Shown: piece by piece, positions 1-9,359 of the stretch
How the letters are laid out: the number at the start of each line of letters is the position of its first letter
Numbering within the stretch: position 1 is the first letter of the stretch
From: Bacteroidota bacterium
Lineage (GTDB): Bacteria; Bacteroidota; Bacteroidia; Bacteroidales; Lentimicrobiaceae
Assembly (NCBI GenBank): GCA_023441805.1
Contig: JAEZNO010000022.1
Location: forward strand, 1-28,505
Reading direction: 5' to 3'
DNA length: 28,505 nt
Position numbers and translations under genes: made by a program
Notes under the pieces: generated by a model
The model's input: only the letters and a program-made list of their open reading frames with translations
What the model was told of the DNA's origin: nothing
The model's database searches: none

Positions 1-262
1 TTGAATAATTATAAGAATTGAAGCGTACCATGTATGCTCCATTCGTAGGAGTAAAACCTGAAGGACTGCTAGAAGAAGTAACGAATCCCAGTGCATCGGA
101 ACCCGAAACAACAGTCTTAGCCCAACCAACAGGCATTGCACCTCCATTTTCAAAACTCTCTGTCATCAACACTTCCTGTGCAGAGACAGTGAATCCTAAA
201 AACAGACATACCAGCATAAGTAGAAACCTGTGCTGCAACTTTTTGTGTGTACTGTTTTGCAT
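1..262 (-). CDS. Secreted adhesin-like protein, N-terminal fragment (cut by window edge)
   Basis: This minus-strand gene starts at the ATG at 262-260 and runs off the left edge, leaving 87 codons. Residues 1-29 look like a signal peptide: a basic start with two lysines, a hydrophobic core FLLMLVCLFLGFTV, then SAQ. The mature protein begins EVLMTESFENGGAMPVGW, which matches the opening of a cleaved-adhesin (choice-of-anchor J) jelly-roll. The giant neighbour at 885-9104 opens its own mature region the same way with an EGFEG..FPP..W pattern, so the two are probably paralogous surface proteins. Met16 is an alternative start but would remove the basic n-region. An ECF-type promoter lies at 679-706, with a leader of about 410 nt. 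A T9SS sorting domain is likely on the missing part but cannot be seen. Confidence 0.8.
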   Translation of the reverse strand, partial: MQNSTHKKLQHRFLLMLVCLFLGFTVSAQEVLMTESFENGGAMPVGWAKTVVSGSDALGFVTSSSSPSGFTPTNGAYMVRFNSYNYS

Positions 263-387
263 AAACTAAAGATTAAATGAATATTAATTTTGACAAACTA
301 GATTAATAATTACTCAGAATGCCCATTGAAGGGCTATAGTTTATTCTAAATTAATCTAAATGGATTTGATCAACTGAAGTTTGCCGG

Positions 388-398
388 GTCCTCCTTTC
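388..398 (-). promoter_or_regulatory. Shared leader element GAAAGGAGGAC (copy 1)
   Basis: Read on the minus strand, this is GAAAGGAGGAC, 125 bases before the adhesin start codon at 262. The same 11-mer occurs at 9198-9208, 93 bases before the giant adhesin start. It resembles an extended Shine-Dalgarno sequence but is too far from either start codon to act as an ordinary ribosome binding site. Its role is unknown. Confidence 0.4.
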
Positions 399-597
399 CT
401 GAATTGACAATTAAATGAATATTTAACTTATACTTAACTTAATGAAACTCAACAAAAACAATTAAAAATTGAGTAAAGTTTGTAGCATTCTGAGATAAAA
501 AATGAAATAGTCAAACTACTTCTTTCACCTCTTAGTCATTAAATAGTGCAATAAGTAAAAAACTCTAATCAGTCAGGTCAGCAAACAATTAATTGAT

Positions 598-616
598 GAA
601 GAAACCAGGTTTCTTC
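598..616 (-). repeat. Perfect inverted repeat in adhesin leader
   Basis: Perfect palindrome with arms GAAGAAACC and GGTTTCTTC around a single central base. In the predicted leader RNA it can fold as an 8-bp stem with a 3-nt loop. It lies about 55 nt after the predicted transcription start from the promoter at 679-706. As DNA it could instead be a protein-binding site. Confidence 0.5.
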
Positions 617-630
617 CTTTAATCTATAGA

Positions 631-641
631 TCAGCGAGTTA
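631..641 (-). promoter_or_regulatory. Shared leader element TAACTCGYTGA (copy 1)
   Basis: Read on the minus strand, TAACTCGCTGA begins 42 bases from the start of the GTCT box of the promoter at 679-706. The giant adhesin leader has TAACTCGTTGA beginning 46 bases from its own GTCT box. The matching position and sequence suggest a common function in the two transcripts. Confidence 0.4.
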
Positions 642-653
642 TTATAAGAGTGC

Positions 654-669
654 GTGGGAAGATTCCCAC
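654..669 (-). repeat. Palindrome at predicted transcription start
   Basis: GTGGGAAGATTCCCAC is a perfect 7-bp inverted repeat with a 2-base centre, about 10 bases downstream of the -10 box of the ECF-type promoter at 679-706. It could be an operator or a 5'-terminal RNA stem-loop. The equivalent position of the other two ECF-type promoters does not show it. Confidence 0.5.
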
Positions 670-678
670 CTTAATCAT

Positions 679-706
679 AGACAAAAAAAACAAGTTTTAC
701 CCTAAA
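679..706 (-). promoter_or_regulatory. ECF-type promoter P1 (left-edge adhesin)
   Basis: On the minus strand this reads TTTAGGGTAAAA, then GTCT, with 14 bases between GGGTAA (702-697) and GTCT (682-679). The same 12-mer, the same 14-base spacing and the same GTCT are found at 9401-9428 and 15246-15273. The two-box shape is typical of ECF sigma promoters. The predicted start is near 672, giving a leader of about 410 nt before the ATG at 262. Confidence 0.7.
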
Positions 707-833
707 GAAAATTGTAATTTTCTTTAACAATTTTTAAATATTTTAGTGTACGACCAAATATGAGCAACTGCATAGCCAGCTATATATCTCTGAGACCCTC
801 ATATTATACAGAATACTTCAATAGTATAAAATA

Positions 834-861
834 GCAAAAGCCCCGTTTCCGGGGCTTTTGC
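834..861 (-). terminator. Rho-independent terminator of the giant adhesin gene
   Basis: A perfect 11-bp stem (GCAAAAGCCCC with GGGGCTTTTGC) around a 6-base loop lies 23 bases past the stop codon at 885. In the minus direction it is followed by a short, imperfect T-rich stretch, so part of the tail function may come from the T-rich arm of the stem. Confidence 0.85.
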
Positions 862-884
862 CTAATATCAATTTAATGATTAGA

Positions 885-3800
885 TTACTTGGTAACAGCA
901 AGTTTCTTAGTGAAACTTTCGCCATTATTAGTGATGAATTTAATCAGATATGCACCTGCATCATAATTATGTACATCAAGTTGTACACTCTTATCCTTAG
1001 CTATAGTCATTTCATTTACCACCTGGCCAACACTGTTATAGATAACAATATTGCTGATATTGTTGGTAAGTTCGATGTTTACAACACTATTTGAAGGATT
1101 CGGATAGATGCTAACTGCACTTTGTTCCGGGTCTTTAGTTTCAAGAATTACTGCACAAGCATCATTACTGAATTCTGATTCACAGTCTGTGTAAACAGCA
1201 GTTACACGATAACAGAAATTCTCATTAAAGATAGAGATTGTTGGATCTGTATCGAGATATTCAGTCTCAGTTGTATTTGCAACTAAAACACCATTACGAT
1301 AGATGTTATATCCAGTAAATTCACGGCTTCCGGTAGTTGGAGCAACAGCACCATTAACATGAGTTATACTGCTTCTGGTTAATGTACCCTTAGCATTGTA
1401 TACTGTGTTGTTTGCTAATGGAAGAGCTTCCGGTGTAATTCCGGCAGGTGTTTCAACAAATCCCTGGATGTTCCAGTTGTAATTCAGAGCTGAGTTCAGA
1501 GAATAGAGAGTTTCCCATACACCGTCCAAATTAACCATGTTACCGTAACCATTAATTGCAGGTCCAATATCGCAACCACCCGGGTAGTCAGCTGCTGCCT
1601 GAGTTACTTCATAACCAAACCACAATTCTGTAGTTCCGGTGATTGAAACAGGAGTATTGAGTGTGTACTCATTCCATGTACCATTAATGAATGATGAAAC
1701 CGGCTGACTTAGTACAAGAGTACTTGCATTAGCACCTGTCCATACTTTTAGTACAAATGAACTACCAGCAGCTTCAGCAGGAATAAATCTGATCTTGGTC
1801 AGTTTGGTTCCGGCATATTCAGCTAACTGAGCTGTAGTAAAGCGAACTGCAGCTGCCCATGTTGCATCAGCACCTACACCTATACCTGAATAGTTAACAC
1901 CATTATCATAGAATAACCATTCTGCAACTGGTTGTGGAATGTCCGGACCTTCCCATGTTAACAGAATCTGATCACCATGAGTAGTTGGCTGTGGTATAGT
2001 AGCAACAAGATTGGTTGGAGCTTCACAAACGCGATAAATATGAACGTTGTCAATTAACCAGTTGTTGATGTCAAGTGAATTAACACCTACAGCTGTAAAG
2101 CGTACGCGGAATACTTTACCCTTAGCATTGCTAGTGATATCGATATGTTTAGATACCCAATCAGTATCACCATTTGCTGATATAGTAGCAGCAGTAGTCC
2201 ATGCATTTCCATCATATACATCAACAAGCATTTTCTCATCACCTGTTGCATTGTTGTCGTCAAGTTTTATGTCAAAATCAACATAGATTTTTCCATCAAC
2301 AAAACCTGCGCCAATCATCCATGAACTGGATAATGAGAGAGAGTAATCCTGTTGTGCAGGAGCATATGTAAACATAGCTGATGGCAATGGATTTCCAAGC
2401 TGACCAGCTATCTGCCAGTTAGATCCGTTACTTGACCAATTATTAGTTGAGAATACGCCAGTTGAGAAATCTTCAACAAATGGTAATTCATAACCATAAA
2501 TTACATCAACGTCAATCGGACCTTCTATCATTGATTCACCTGTTTGGAATGGGAATCCATAAGAGGTTAAATCATAAACAGCAGTAATATGATATGTATA
2601 GGTACCTGGCTCAAGGTTAAGATCGAAATATTCAGTTGTTGGATGAGCAACATAAGCAACCTTTTCACCAGCTCTGTATACGTTGTATCCAGCGATACCA
2701 CGAACTGAACGAACCGGAGTTTTAGATACTGACTCATTGTATTGAGCAAGTTTATTGCTTATTTGAGCTGCATCCATTCCACTTGTCCTGAATGGCATAG
2801 CCTGACTGATACCTGGTTGAACAGGAGCAGTAGCTGGCCACATTCCTGTAGCATTTGCAATGCTGATATCATCTATCTTCAGGAAGTACATGTCTGAAAT
2901 ATCGGTGTGAACGAATGCAATGTAAGCTTGATTACCAGCAAAGTCACTAAGATCAACAACGATTTCCTGCCAATCACCGCTAGCAACACCAGTATAAACA
3001 GTTTCAAAATCGTCAATATCAGTACCTGTAGTAGATACTCTTACATAATATTTCTCAGCTGCATAAGCCGGATCCTGACCATCAACCCAGAAACGCAATT
3101 CAGTTTGTGAACCAATTTGAACTGCAGGAGTGATTAACCAGTTATTTGGATTCAGTACACCAACATCATTGCGGTAACTTGCACTTGTCATACAATATGC
3201 ACCTGTGTGTGCATCAAATGTTGAAAACTCAACAGCTGTGTTATCCCATTTATAACCGTCACCATCTATATCTAATGATAACCAGCCTTCCGGAAGTGTT
3301 CCAGCTTCAAAGTCTTCGATCAAAGTTCCGCCTTGACCACCACCGGTTGCCACCGGCTCTATCCATGTAAGGTGAACATAATTTGTTCTGAATGGACTTT
3401 CACCCTGTAAACTGTCAGGAGGAGCAAGATATAAACTCTTGAATAAGTATGTATCGAGTTCTGAGTAGCCTGAGCTAAAGAGAGCTGCAACACCTGCAAG
3501 ATATTCCTGACCGTAGTTCAGGTTGGTATATGTAAAGGTTTCTTCCATTGTGTTAGCAACAAGAGTACCATCAAGGAATACACCATAACCCTGTAGTGGA
3601 ACTCCGCCTGATGCAATTTGAACATCGTCAATTGCCCATCCGGTAGCCCATTCACCGTTATCATCAGCATGGAATGCTAATAATACATTGTTAAGACCAT
3701 TAGCACCTGAATACTGAGTCAGATCGATTTCTATATCGGTCCATGCATTAGCAGGAGATAAAGTATTGATAACTGTCCATGAAGCACCATTATCAGTACT

Positions 3801-6800
3801 GATCTCAACGTAAGCACTCTGTGAATATTGACCATCATAGAAGCTTGCGAAATTCAAACGATATGAATCAAGATTTGTCCAATCCATTGCTGGAGTGATC
3901 AAATAGTCGCAGCATCCGTTTCCATTATCAGCGTCATCGTTTACAACAGCATACTTAGTATGTGATGGAACTGTCCAGTTTGTACTGCTACCATCGGTTG
4001 TTGCATACCATCCTGTAGTATTCTGAGTAACAGCCTGCCATCCTGCCGGTGGGAAGGTTGCTCCTTCAAAATTCTCAACAACTGCTATTGCAAGAGGCTC
4101 ATCCCATGTTGCCACGAGTGTAAGACCATCAACATACAGATTGCGTGGTTTGTATTTGCTTTCAGCAAGCATAACATCAAAAGTGCGGTTGCTTTGAATG
4201 TTTACATCAAAAACGTAATTATCAAAACCAGCTTTGCTAACAAATAATTCATAATTACCTTTAGCCATGTCTTCAAACACAACAGTACCATCTTCTGGAA
4301 CAGTTTGTGTAAGAACAAGCTGTGGATAATCATCACCTGTTAATGTTACTACTGCTCCGGCAGGGCTACCACCGGTAGTCAACATTACATTTACAGTAAC
4401 ATTTACTGATTTCAGATGTCCTACTATATTTGAGTAAGCTTTTGGTGACTGACCGCCATTTGTATAATTAGCTGCAACAGCATAAGCATACCAACCTTGT
4501 GGTAAACCGCCAAAAGCAGCATCATTAAAGTTAGTGGTTGCAACGTCAGTTAAGTAAGTCTGAACGCCTGATTGCGGACCATTTTCAGGTGTAGCAAGAG
4601 CAATACGCCAGATACTGTAATCGGTAACCTCACGACTGCTTTGTCCGTTCTGAATTGCGCGATATTCTGCAACACCTTCAACACCTGATTGTGCAGTAGC
4701 AGGAGTTAATGAAATCATTCCTAGTTGTTTCTTAGGAGCTCTGATTTCTGAAGAAGCTTTAGCTACATCATCAGAAGCAGGACCACTTACGAGAGCATGC
4801 ATCATCATATCCTGATATGGTGATAATGCCCATGTGCCACCGGCTACTGTATTTAATGAATAACTACGATAAGCTATAGGATTAGTCTGATCAATACCAA
4901 CACCTGCAGTGTTTGGTGATACAGCTGTCTGTAACATTACAAGATAGAAACTACCTGATTCGATTTCAGCAGCCATACCTGTAAATTCAACCCATCCGTA
5001 ATTTTCTACGGTTACTATGATTGAATCAAGTGTAGTGCCTGGTAATCCATTAACACCATCATCGTCTTTTACAAGAGCGGTAAATTTAGTACCAATTAAA
5101 CCGGTATTATTAGTTGGGAAACTACCATCACCGATGAAAATCTTACCACCGTAAACTGTAGCAGGATATCCGGCAGGTGTAAATTTCACTGCATTCATGT
5201 TTCCTGGCACTGCCCATGCTGTAAAGTTTTCAGCAACACCGTCATCATAGAACATTTCATATTCAGGTGATGGAAGACCCCAGGTAACTTCAGCCTGTGT
5301 ATCAGCTTCATTCACTTCAGCATTTACAAATGTAACAGGGTAGAATTGTTCTTCAAGAACTGCATCCAAATCAGTTGTAGCAGTTTCGGTAACAGTAATG
5401 TTATTAACTGTAACTGAAGTGAAACCAGTCTTGCTGAATGTAACTGAATATGTTCCGGCATCCAGAATCATGCTGTAATTACCGTTAGCATCAGTTAATG
5501 CTGAATAATCACCAGCAACTACTAGTGCAGCTTCAATTGGAGCACCATTAACAGCACTGGTTACATTACCTGCAATTGTACCAGGATTGTAAACTACCAT
5601 GGTAGCAGGGATTATTACTGATGAATGAGCTACATCATTAGTAGTAAGTTCAACTTCGTCAGTATATGTTCCTACAGGATGATAAGTAGCATCAGCTGTA
5701 AATTCAACAGCAACATCAAGGTATTCACCTGCAGCAACCTGACCGGTAGCCGGTGTAACATTGGTGATAAATGATGGAACCGGATAATCTATAGCAATAG
5801 CTAAGCCATTGTGTGCATAATTAGCATTGTATATAATATTAGTACCGATTGTTCCGGTGCTGTTTTCAATACCAATGGTTGCACTATTAAGTGTCAGACT
5901 TGAGCTCAGATTATTGTAGTACATACGGATATTACCATTCGGGAATAAATGTACCTGAGCGGTAATTGTACCTCCACCAGAAAGAGCAGGATAATTAGTA
6001 AACTGAACTATCCATCTGTCGCCCATATTCTGATAATGAACTGTACCACCTCCTGTGAGGTCATCCCACCACCAAGCAATAAGATTATTTGGTGTAGATG
6101 AACTTGGAAGATTCTGGTTTGTCCATGAATTTGCGTTTCCACCAAATTCGAGGAATCCGTTTGAACTAATGCTTACACTTGAATAGAAGTTTTCATAGAA
6201 TGGGAAGTTGAAACCAATATTAAATGGTCCGAGCACACTCTCATCTGAGAAACCTGTAACTAATGTACCGGTTGATGAAATGTCAGTCCATGTATATGCA
6301 GGACCACCAACTTCATCACTATCAATCCAAACATAACCAAAAGCATCAGGACCACCAGCACCACGTAAATTGCGGTTACCTGCACCGTCGGTAGGATCAG
6401 TTTCACCCTTTGCTACTTCAATTTCCTTAACAGAAGAACGAACATTAGGTGTAAAATCAGGTGAATTTACAAGCTGACGAGCTGCAAATGCAGGGAATGA
6501 GAAAGCTAATGTACCTTCACCGGTATTTGAAATACGTAAAGTAGTATTCTCAGTTGAAGCAGGATACTGCTCGTTATAGAGAGCGGTTGGATTCAACAAC
6601 AAGGTTGGATTTGGCCATTCAACTTCAACTGGTCCGTCAGGAATAGAATTTCCTTCTGCATAAACAGCCTGAACTGTAAAGTTATAGATTCCATAAGCAG
6701 GAAGTATGTTTGTGAATGTTGTACCTGTAGTAGTTCCAACAGCAACACCATTGCGTTTAATCACAAAGTTAATATAATTAGCCTGTGGAGCAGTCCAACT

Positions 6801-9104
6801 CATACTAACCTGTCCTGTAATAGGATTAGTGAGAACAGCTGTGAAATTATCAGGAGCTGTCAGAGCGTTTCCAGCGATTGTCATTGTAACCGGAATAGAT
6901 ACGGTTCCAACATTAGGAGTACTGGTAAATTCAACAGTTGCAGTGTAAACTTCACCCGGTTCAGTACCGGCAGCGTTGAAGTATACTGGTAAACTTAATG
7001 TTGAATAAGGACTAACTGTACCGGAATAGCTACCTAAGGTTAACCAATCACCCATACCAGAACCTGGAATAGCGAAACCGTCAATCTCAGCACCACCCGG
7101 GAAAGCACCTACTAATTGTGAAGTACCTGTTTCCTTATTTACAAGGAGTAATTTACCTCCTGTTGCATTATCATATGCGGCCCAGTATAATTCGTTAGTG
7201 CTGTGGTCACAGCTCATATCCTGAGCATATGCAGCATCAAAACCAACTGGTCCTATAGCTGTCCATGCACCTGTGGTAAGATCAATTGTACCAAACTGGT
7301 CGGTAGTCATATTAACAGCATAACCTACACCGTCATTATCAATTTCAAAAGCAATAAATCCTGTAGTACCGGTATTACCTACCTGAGTAGCAGCACCAGT
7401 TGCAAGATTGATAGTGTACAGTTTACCATCATTGCTTAAACTGTACATCTTGTCATCATTGAAATTGTATGAAATACCAACTGTAGCAGCAGTAGTTCCA
7501 ATAGAAGTATAAGCGCCTGTTTCAGGATCAATAGTTAAAAATGCATTGCCTGCATAGTTAACAGCATACCATGTATCATTAGCCCAATCAGCTGCACAAA
7601 TAAATGCATCAGTTCCTGAAACTGCATTACCGAAACGAGTAATTGAAGCCGGATTGTTCAGAATCATTGATCCGGGGCCTGCAGTCAAAGAACTGGTTCC
7701 TTCGTAAGCAACATACAGATAAGATAAGTCACTCGGATCACGTAATGGGTAAGTTTGATCTAAACTATGAAGTGCCGGTGAAGTAGCTCTGCCGGTTGAT
7801 TCAGTTGATGAACCTGTGTTATATTGACTTGCTATAGGAGCATAGTCAGGATAATTGGCTCTGGCAGCTCTGTCAGGGAATACAATTGTAGCTTCCCAGC
7901 CAAGTTGGCCATTACCATTATTAATAATATTGAATGCACCATCGTACAATTCACCCGGATTAACAGTTACATTGTATGGATTTGGTGTGACTGCCATTGA
8001 TGGAGCAGTTAAAGCTACATTCTGATAGGTTACTACATTAGGAGCAACAAAGAGTGGCATTGAAGCTGAATTGTAACCTGTTAATGATACTGAAAGAGTA
8101 TAATCACCTGCAGGTACGTCATCAAATGAATATGCACCATTTGCTGCACTGGTTGTTGTCGCTGTTCCTAGAGTATTTGACAGAACGATAGTTGCTCCGT
8201 TAATAGGAATACCAAATGCATTAGTAACATATCCTTCAACAGATCCAATTCCTAATGATGTGGTAAATGACCAAACAGGACTACCTGTTGTAGCACCTAA
8301 ATTATTATAAGGAACCACCTGCCAATAGTAAGTAGTAGCTAATGCAAGATCTGGATCCGGATCATAGCTGGTCACATTTCCAAGATCAACACCATTAACA
8401 ATATTAGTTGGTGGATTATCGGTACCTAGATAAAGAGTGTATCCAGCAACAGGTCCACCTGTTGTTGAAGGAGCCCAATGTAAGGTAGATGTAGTTAAAA
8501 TTCCAGTTGATTCGTTTCCTGGAGCTGATAAAGTAGCAATACCAGGTACTTCAGTTGGTATATATGCAGGACCTGTAACATTGTCTACATATAAACGCAA
8601 CTTATCAAGTGAAATGGCTTGAATCCCAATATAAACATCTTGTCCTATATAGGCTGAAAGATCATATATATACTGGCTGTAGACTGTACCAGGGCCAACA
8701 TTTGAAGCCAGGGTCACAGTAAAGTCTGATTCATTATTACCAGTTGTAGATAGTTTTACATTAAACAAATCAATATAGGTAGAACCGCCATTTTTTGCCC
8801 AAAATGAAAATGTTGAATTGCCGGCAACTGGTCTCAGTTTCGGAGTAATCAGCCAATCATTATGGGCATAAGTAGAATGATAACCTATAGCAGCGCATGC
8901 ATTACCGGCATATGCTCCTGAGGTGTATCTTTCCCAACCATTTGGGTCACCTCCATTGATCACTTTCCAGCTATGAGGTGGGAAAACCGTACCTTCAAAG
9001 CCTTCAGAAAGATTCTGCCCATTTACAGGATTCACTCCTGAAACAAAAAACAGGGCTAAAAGCAATCCTAGTAACCAAGTAGTTATAGTAAATTGTTTTT
9101 TCAT
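885..9104 (-). CDS. Giant T9SS-secreted multi-domain adhesin, HagA/gingipain-adhesin-like
   Basis: A 2739-residue exported protein, likely a surface adhesin or matrix protein. Residues 1-29 are a signal peptide. Four cleaved-adhesin jelly-roll modules (about 31-180, 1675-1832, 1926-2085, 2205-2358) carry FE..TFPP..W and WLITP-type motifs. Carboxypeptidase-regulatory-like beta-sandwiches lie at about 287-367, 1175-1250 and 1565-1648, with fibronectin-III-like domains throughout. A propeller-like segment (about 455-683) and a nidogen-like segment (about 918-1107) interrupt Ig-like ASH-type domains. Two related FYDDGV/FYDNGV modules lie at about 1283-1440 and 2397-2550. Residues 2662-2739 are a type A T9SS sorting domain: SIYPNPSNSVVNIEL, then YNSVGQVV and AGAYLIKF. 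The start is supported by the signal peptide and an A-rich upstream region. It lies 401 bp downstream of the beta-helix gene and has its own ECF-type promoter. Ligand unknown. Confidence 0.93.
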   Translation of the reverse strand: MKKQFTITTWLLGLLLALFFVSGVNPVNGQNLSEGFEGTVFPPHSWKVINGGDPNGWERYTSGAYAGNACAAIGYHSTYAHNDWLITPKLRPVAGNSTFSFWAKNGGSTYIDLFNVKLSTTGNNESDFTVTLASNVGPGTVYSQYIYDLSAYIGQDVYIGIQAISLDKLRLYVDNVTGPAYIPTEVPGIATLSAPGNESTGILTTSTLHWAPSTTGGPVAGYTLYLGTDNPPTNIVNGVDLGNVTSYDPDPDLALATTYYWQVVPYNNLGATTGSPVWSFTTSLGIGSVEGYVTNAFGIPINGATIVLSNTLGTATTTSAANGAYSFDDVPAGDYTLSVSLTGYNSASMPLFVAPNVVTYQNVALTAPSMAVTPNPYNVTVNPGELYDGAFNIINNGNGQLGWEATIVFPDRAARANYPDYAPIASQYNTGSSTESTGRATSPALHSLDQTYPLRDPSDLSYLYVAYEGTSSLTAGPGSMILNNPASITRFGNAVSGTDAFICAADWANDTWYAVNYAGNAFLTIDPETGAYTSIGTTAATVGISYNFNDDKMYSLSNDGKLYTINLATGAATQVGNTGTTGFIAFEIDNDGVGYAVNMTTDQFGTIDLTTGAWTAIGPVGFDAAYAQDMSCDHSTNELYWAAYDNATGGKLLLVNKETGTSQLVGAFPGGAEIDGFAIPGSGMGDWLTLGSYSGTVSPYSTLSLPVYFNAAGTEPGEVYTATVEFTSTPNVGTVSIPVTMTIAGNALTAPDNFTAVLTNPITGQVSMSWTAPQANYINFVIKRNGVAVGTTTGTTFTNILPAYGIYNFTVQAVYAEGNSIPDGPVEVEWPNPTLLLNPTALYNEQYPASTENTTLRISNTGEGTLAFSFPAFAARQLVNSPDFTPNVRSSVKEIEVAKGETDPTDGAGNRNLRGAGGPDAFGYVWIDSDEVGGPAYTWTDISSTGTLVTGFSDESVLGPFNIGFNFPFYENFYSSVSISSNGFLEFGGNANSWTNQNLPSSSTPNNLIAWWWDDLTGGGTVHYQNMGDRWIVQFTNYPALSGGGTITAQVHLFPNGNIRMYYNNLSSSLTLNSATIGIENSTGTIGTNIIYNANYAHNGLAIAIDYPVPSFITNVTPATGQVAAGEYLDVAVEFTADATYHPVGTYTDEVELTTNDVAHSSVIIPATMVVYNPGTIAGNVTSAVNGAPIEAALVVAGDYSALTDANGNYSMILDAGTYSVTFSKTGFTSVTVNNITVTETATTDLDAVLEEQFYPVTFVNAEVNEADTQAEVTWGLPSPEYEMFYDDGVAENFTAWAVPGNMNAVKFTPAGYPATVYGGKIFIGDGSFPTNNTGLIGTKFTALVKDDDGVNGLPGTTLDSIIVTVENYGWVEFTGMAAEIESGSFYLVMLQTAVSPNTAGVGIDQTNPIAYRSYSLNTVAGGTWALSPYQDMMMHALVSGPASDDVAKASSEIRAPKKQLGMISLTPATAQSGVEGVAEYRAIQNGQSSREVTDYSIWRIALATPENGPQSGVQTYLTDVATTNFNDAAFGGLPQGWYAYAVAANYTNGGQSPKAYSNIVGHLKSVNVTVNVMLTTGGSPAGAVVTLTGDDYPQLVLTQTVPEDGTVVFEDMAKGNYELFVSKAGFDNYVFDVNIQSNRTFDVMLAESKYKPRNLYVDGLTLVATWDEPLAIAVVENFEGATFPPAGWQAVTQNTTGWYATTDGSSTNWTVPSHTKYAVVNDDADNGNGCCDYLITPAMDWTNLDSYRLNFASFYDGQYSQSAYVEISTDNGASWTVINTLSPANAWTDIEIDLTQYSGANGLNNVLLAFHADDNGEWATGWAIDDVQIASGGVPLQGYGVFLDGTLVANTMEETFTYTNLNYGQEYLAGVAALFSSGYSELDTYLFKSLYLAPPDSLQGESPFRTNYVHLTWIEPVATGGGQGGTLIEDFEAGTLPEGWLSLDIDGDGYKWDNTAVEFSTFDAHTGAYCMTSASYRNDVGVLNPNNWLITPAVQIGSQTELRFWVDGQDPAYAAEKYYVRVSTTGTDIDDFETVYTGVASGDWQEIVVDLSDFAGNQAYIAFVHTDISDMYFLKIDDISIANATGMWPATAPVQPGISQAMPFRTSGMDAAQISNKLAQYNESVSKTPVRSVRGIAGYNVYRAGEKVAYVAHPTTEYFDLNLEPGTYTYHITAVYDLTSYGFPFQTGESMIEGPIDVDVIYGYELPFVEDFSTGVFSTNNWSSNGSNWQIAGQLGNPLPSAMFTYAPAQQDYSLSLSSSWMIGAGFVDGKIYVDFDIKLDDNNATGDEKMLVDVYDGNAWTTAATISANGDTDWVSKHIDITSNAKGKVFRVRFTAVGVNSLDINNWLIDNVHIYRVCEAPTNLVATIPQPTTHGDQILLTWEGPDIPQPVAEWLFYDNGVNYSGIGVGADATWAAAVRFTTAQLAEYAGTKLTKIRFIPAEAAGSSFVLKVWTGANASTLVLSQPVSSFINGTWNEYTLNTPVSITGTTELWFGYEVTQAAADYPGGCDIGPAINGYGNMVNLDGVWETLYSLNSALNYNWNIQGFVETPAGITPEALPLANNTVYNAKGTLTRSSITHVNGAVAPTTGSREFTGYNIYRNGVLVANTTETEYLDTDPTISIFNENFCYRVTAVYTDCESEFSNDACAVILETKDPEQSAVSIYPNPSNSVVNIELTNNISNIVIYNSVGQVVNEMTIAKDKSVQLDVHNYDAGAYLIKFITNNGESFTKKLAVTK

Positions 9105-9197
9105 TTTTGTTTTTACTTGTTTGAATTTTAGTTAACTAATAATTTTTAAAATCCTTGTGTTAATAACACAATTAATTCATTGTTTCTGTGGTTGTTA

Positions 9198-9208
9198 GTC
9201 CTCCTTTC
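9198..9208 (-). promoter_or_regulatory. Shared leader element GAAAGGAGGAC (copy 2)
   Basis: Exact copy of the 11-mer at 388-398, here 93 bases before the giant adhesin start codon. It is followed by a 7-bp TTGTGTT/AACACAA stem-loop, as copy 1 is followed by a GCCC/GGGC stem-loop. A three-codon ATG-AAT-TAA frame begins about 20 bases after it, too short to call a gene. Confidence 0.4.
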
Positions 9209-9348
9209 TGTCGTATCGACGTGGTTAAATTAGTTGTAGATTATATTTCGAATTTTCATTACCCCTTAAAATAAAAAAGCCCAATACACTATCATGTATC
9301 AAGCAAAACAATATAAATTGCACATTACAAGTGATTTATCCACCTTGT

Positions 9349-9359
9349 TCAACGAGTTA
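9349..9359 (-). promoter_or_regulatory. Shared leader element TAACTCGYTGA (copy 2)
   Basis: TAACTCGTTGA on the minus strand, 46 bases from the start of the GTCT box of the promoter at 9401-9428. It differs at one base from the element at 631-641, which sits at nearly the same distance from its promoter. Confidence 0.4.

Larger units (their letters stand above)
263..884. other. Long intergenic region and leader upstream of the left-edge adhesin
   Basis: This gap holds no supported gene. It contains the terminator of the giant adhesin gene (834-861), an ECF-type promoter pointing left (679-706), and about 410 nt of AT-rich sequence expected to be the 5' untranslated leader of the gene starting at 262. 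The leader carries two perfect inverted repeats near its 5' end (654-669 and 598-616). It also has an 11-base element shared with the giant gene's leader (631-641), a second shared 11-mer, GAAAGGAGGAC (388-398), and a small GCCC/GGGC hairpin between that element and the start codon. Confidence 0.6.

Noticed and set aside
18..269. An 83-codon plus-strand open frame at the left edge
   Set aside because: The minus strand has a continuous frame with a signal peptide and adhesin-type start over the same bases; the plus frame is its antisense.
9259..9264. A further GGGTAA on the minus strand in the giant adhesin leader, like an ECF -35 box
   Set aside because: The 14-base-spaced position has no GTCT and the TTTA flank is missing, so it does not fit the three good copies.
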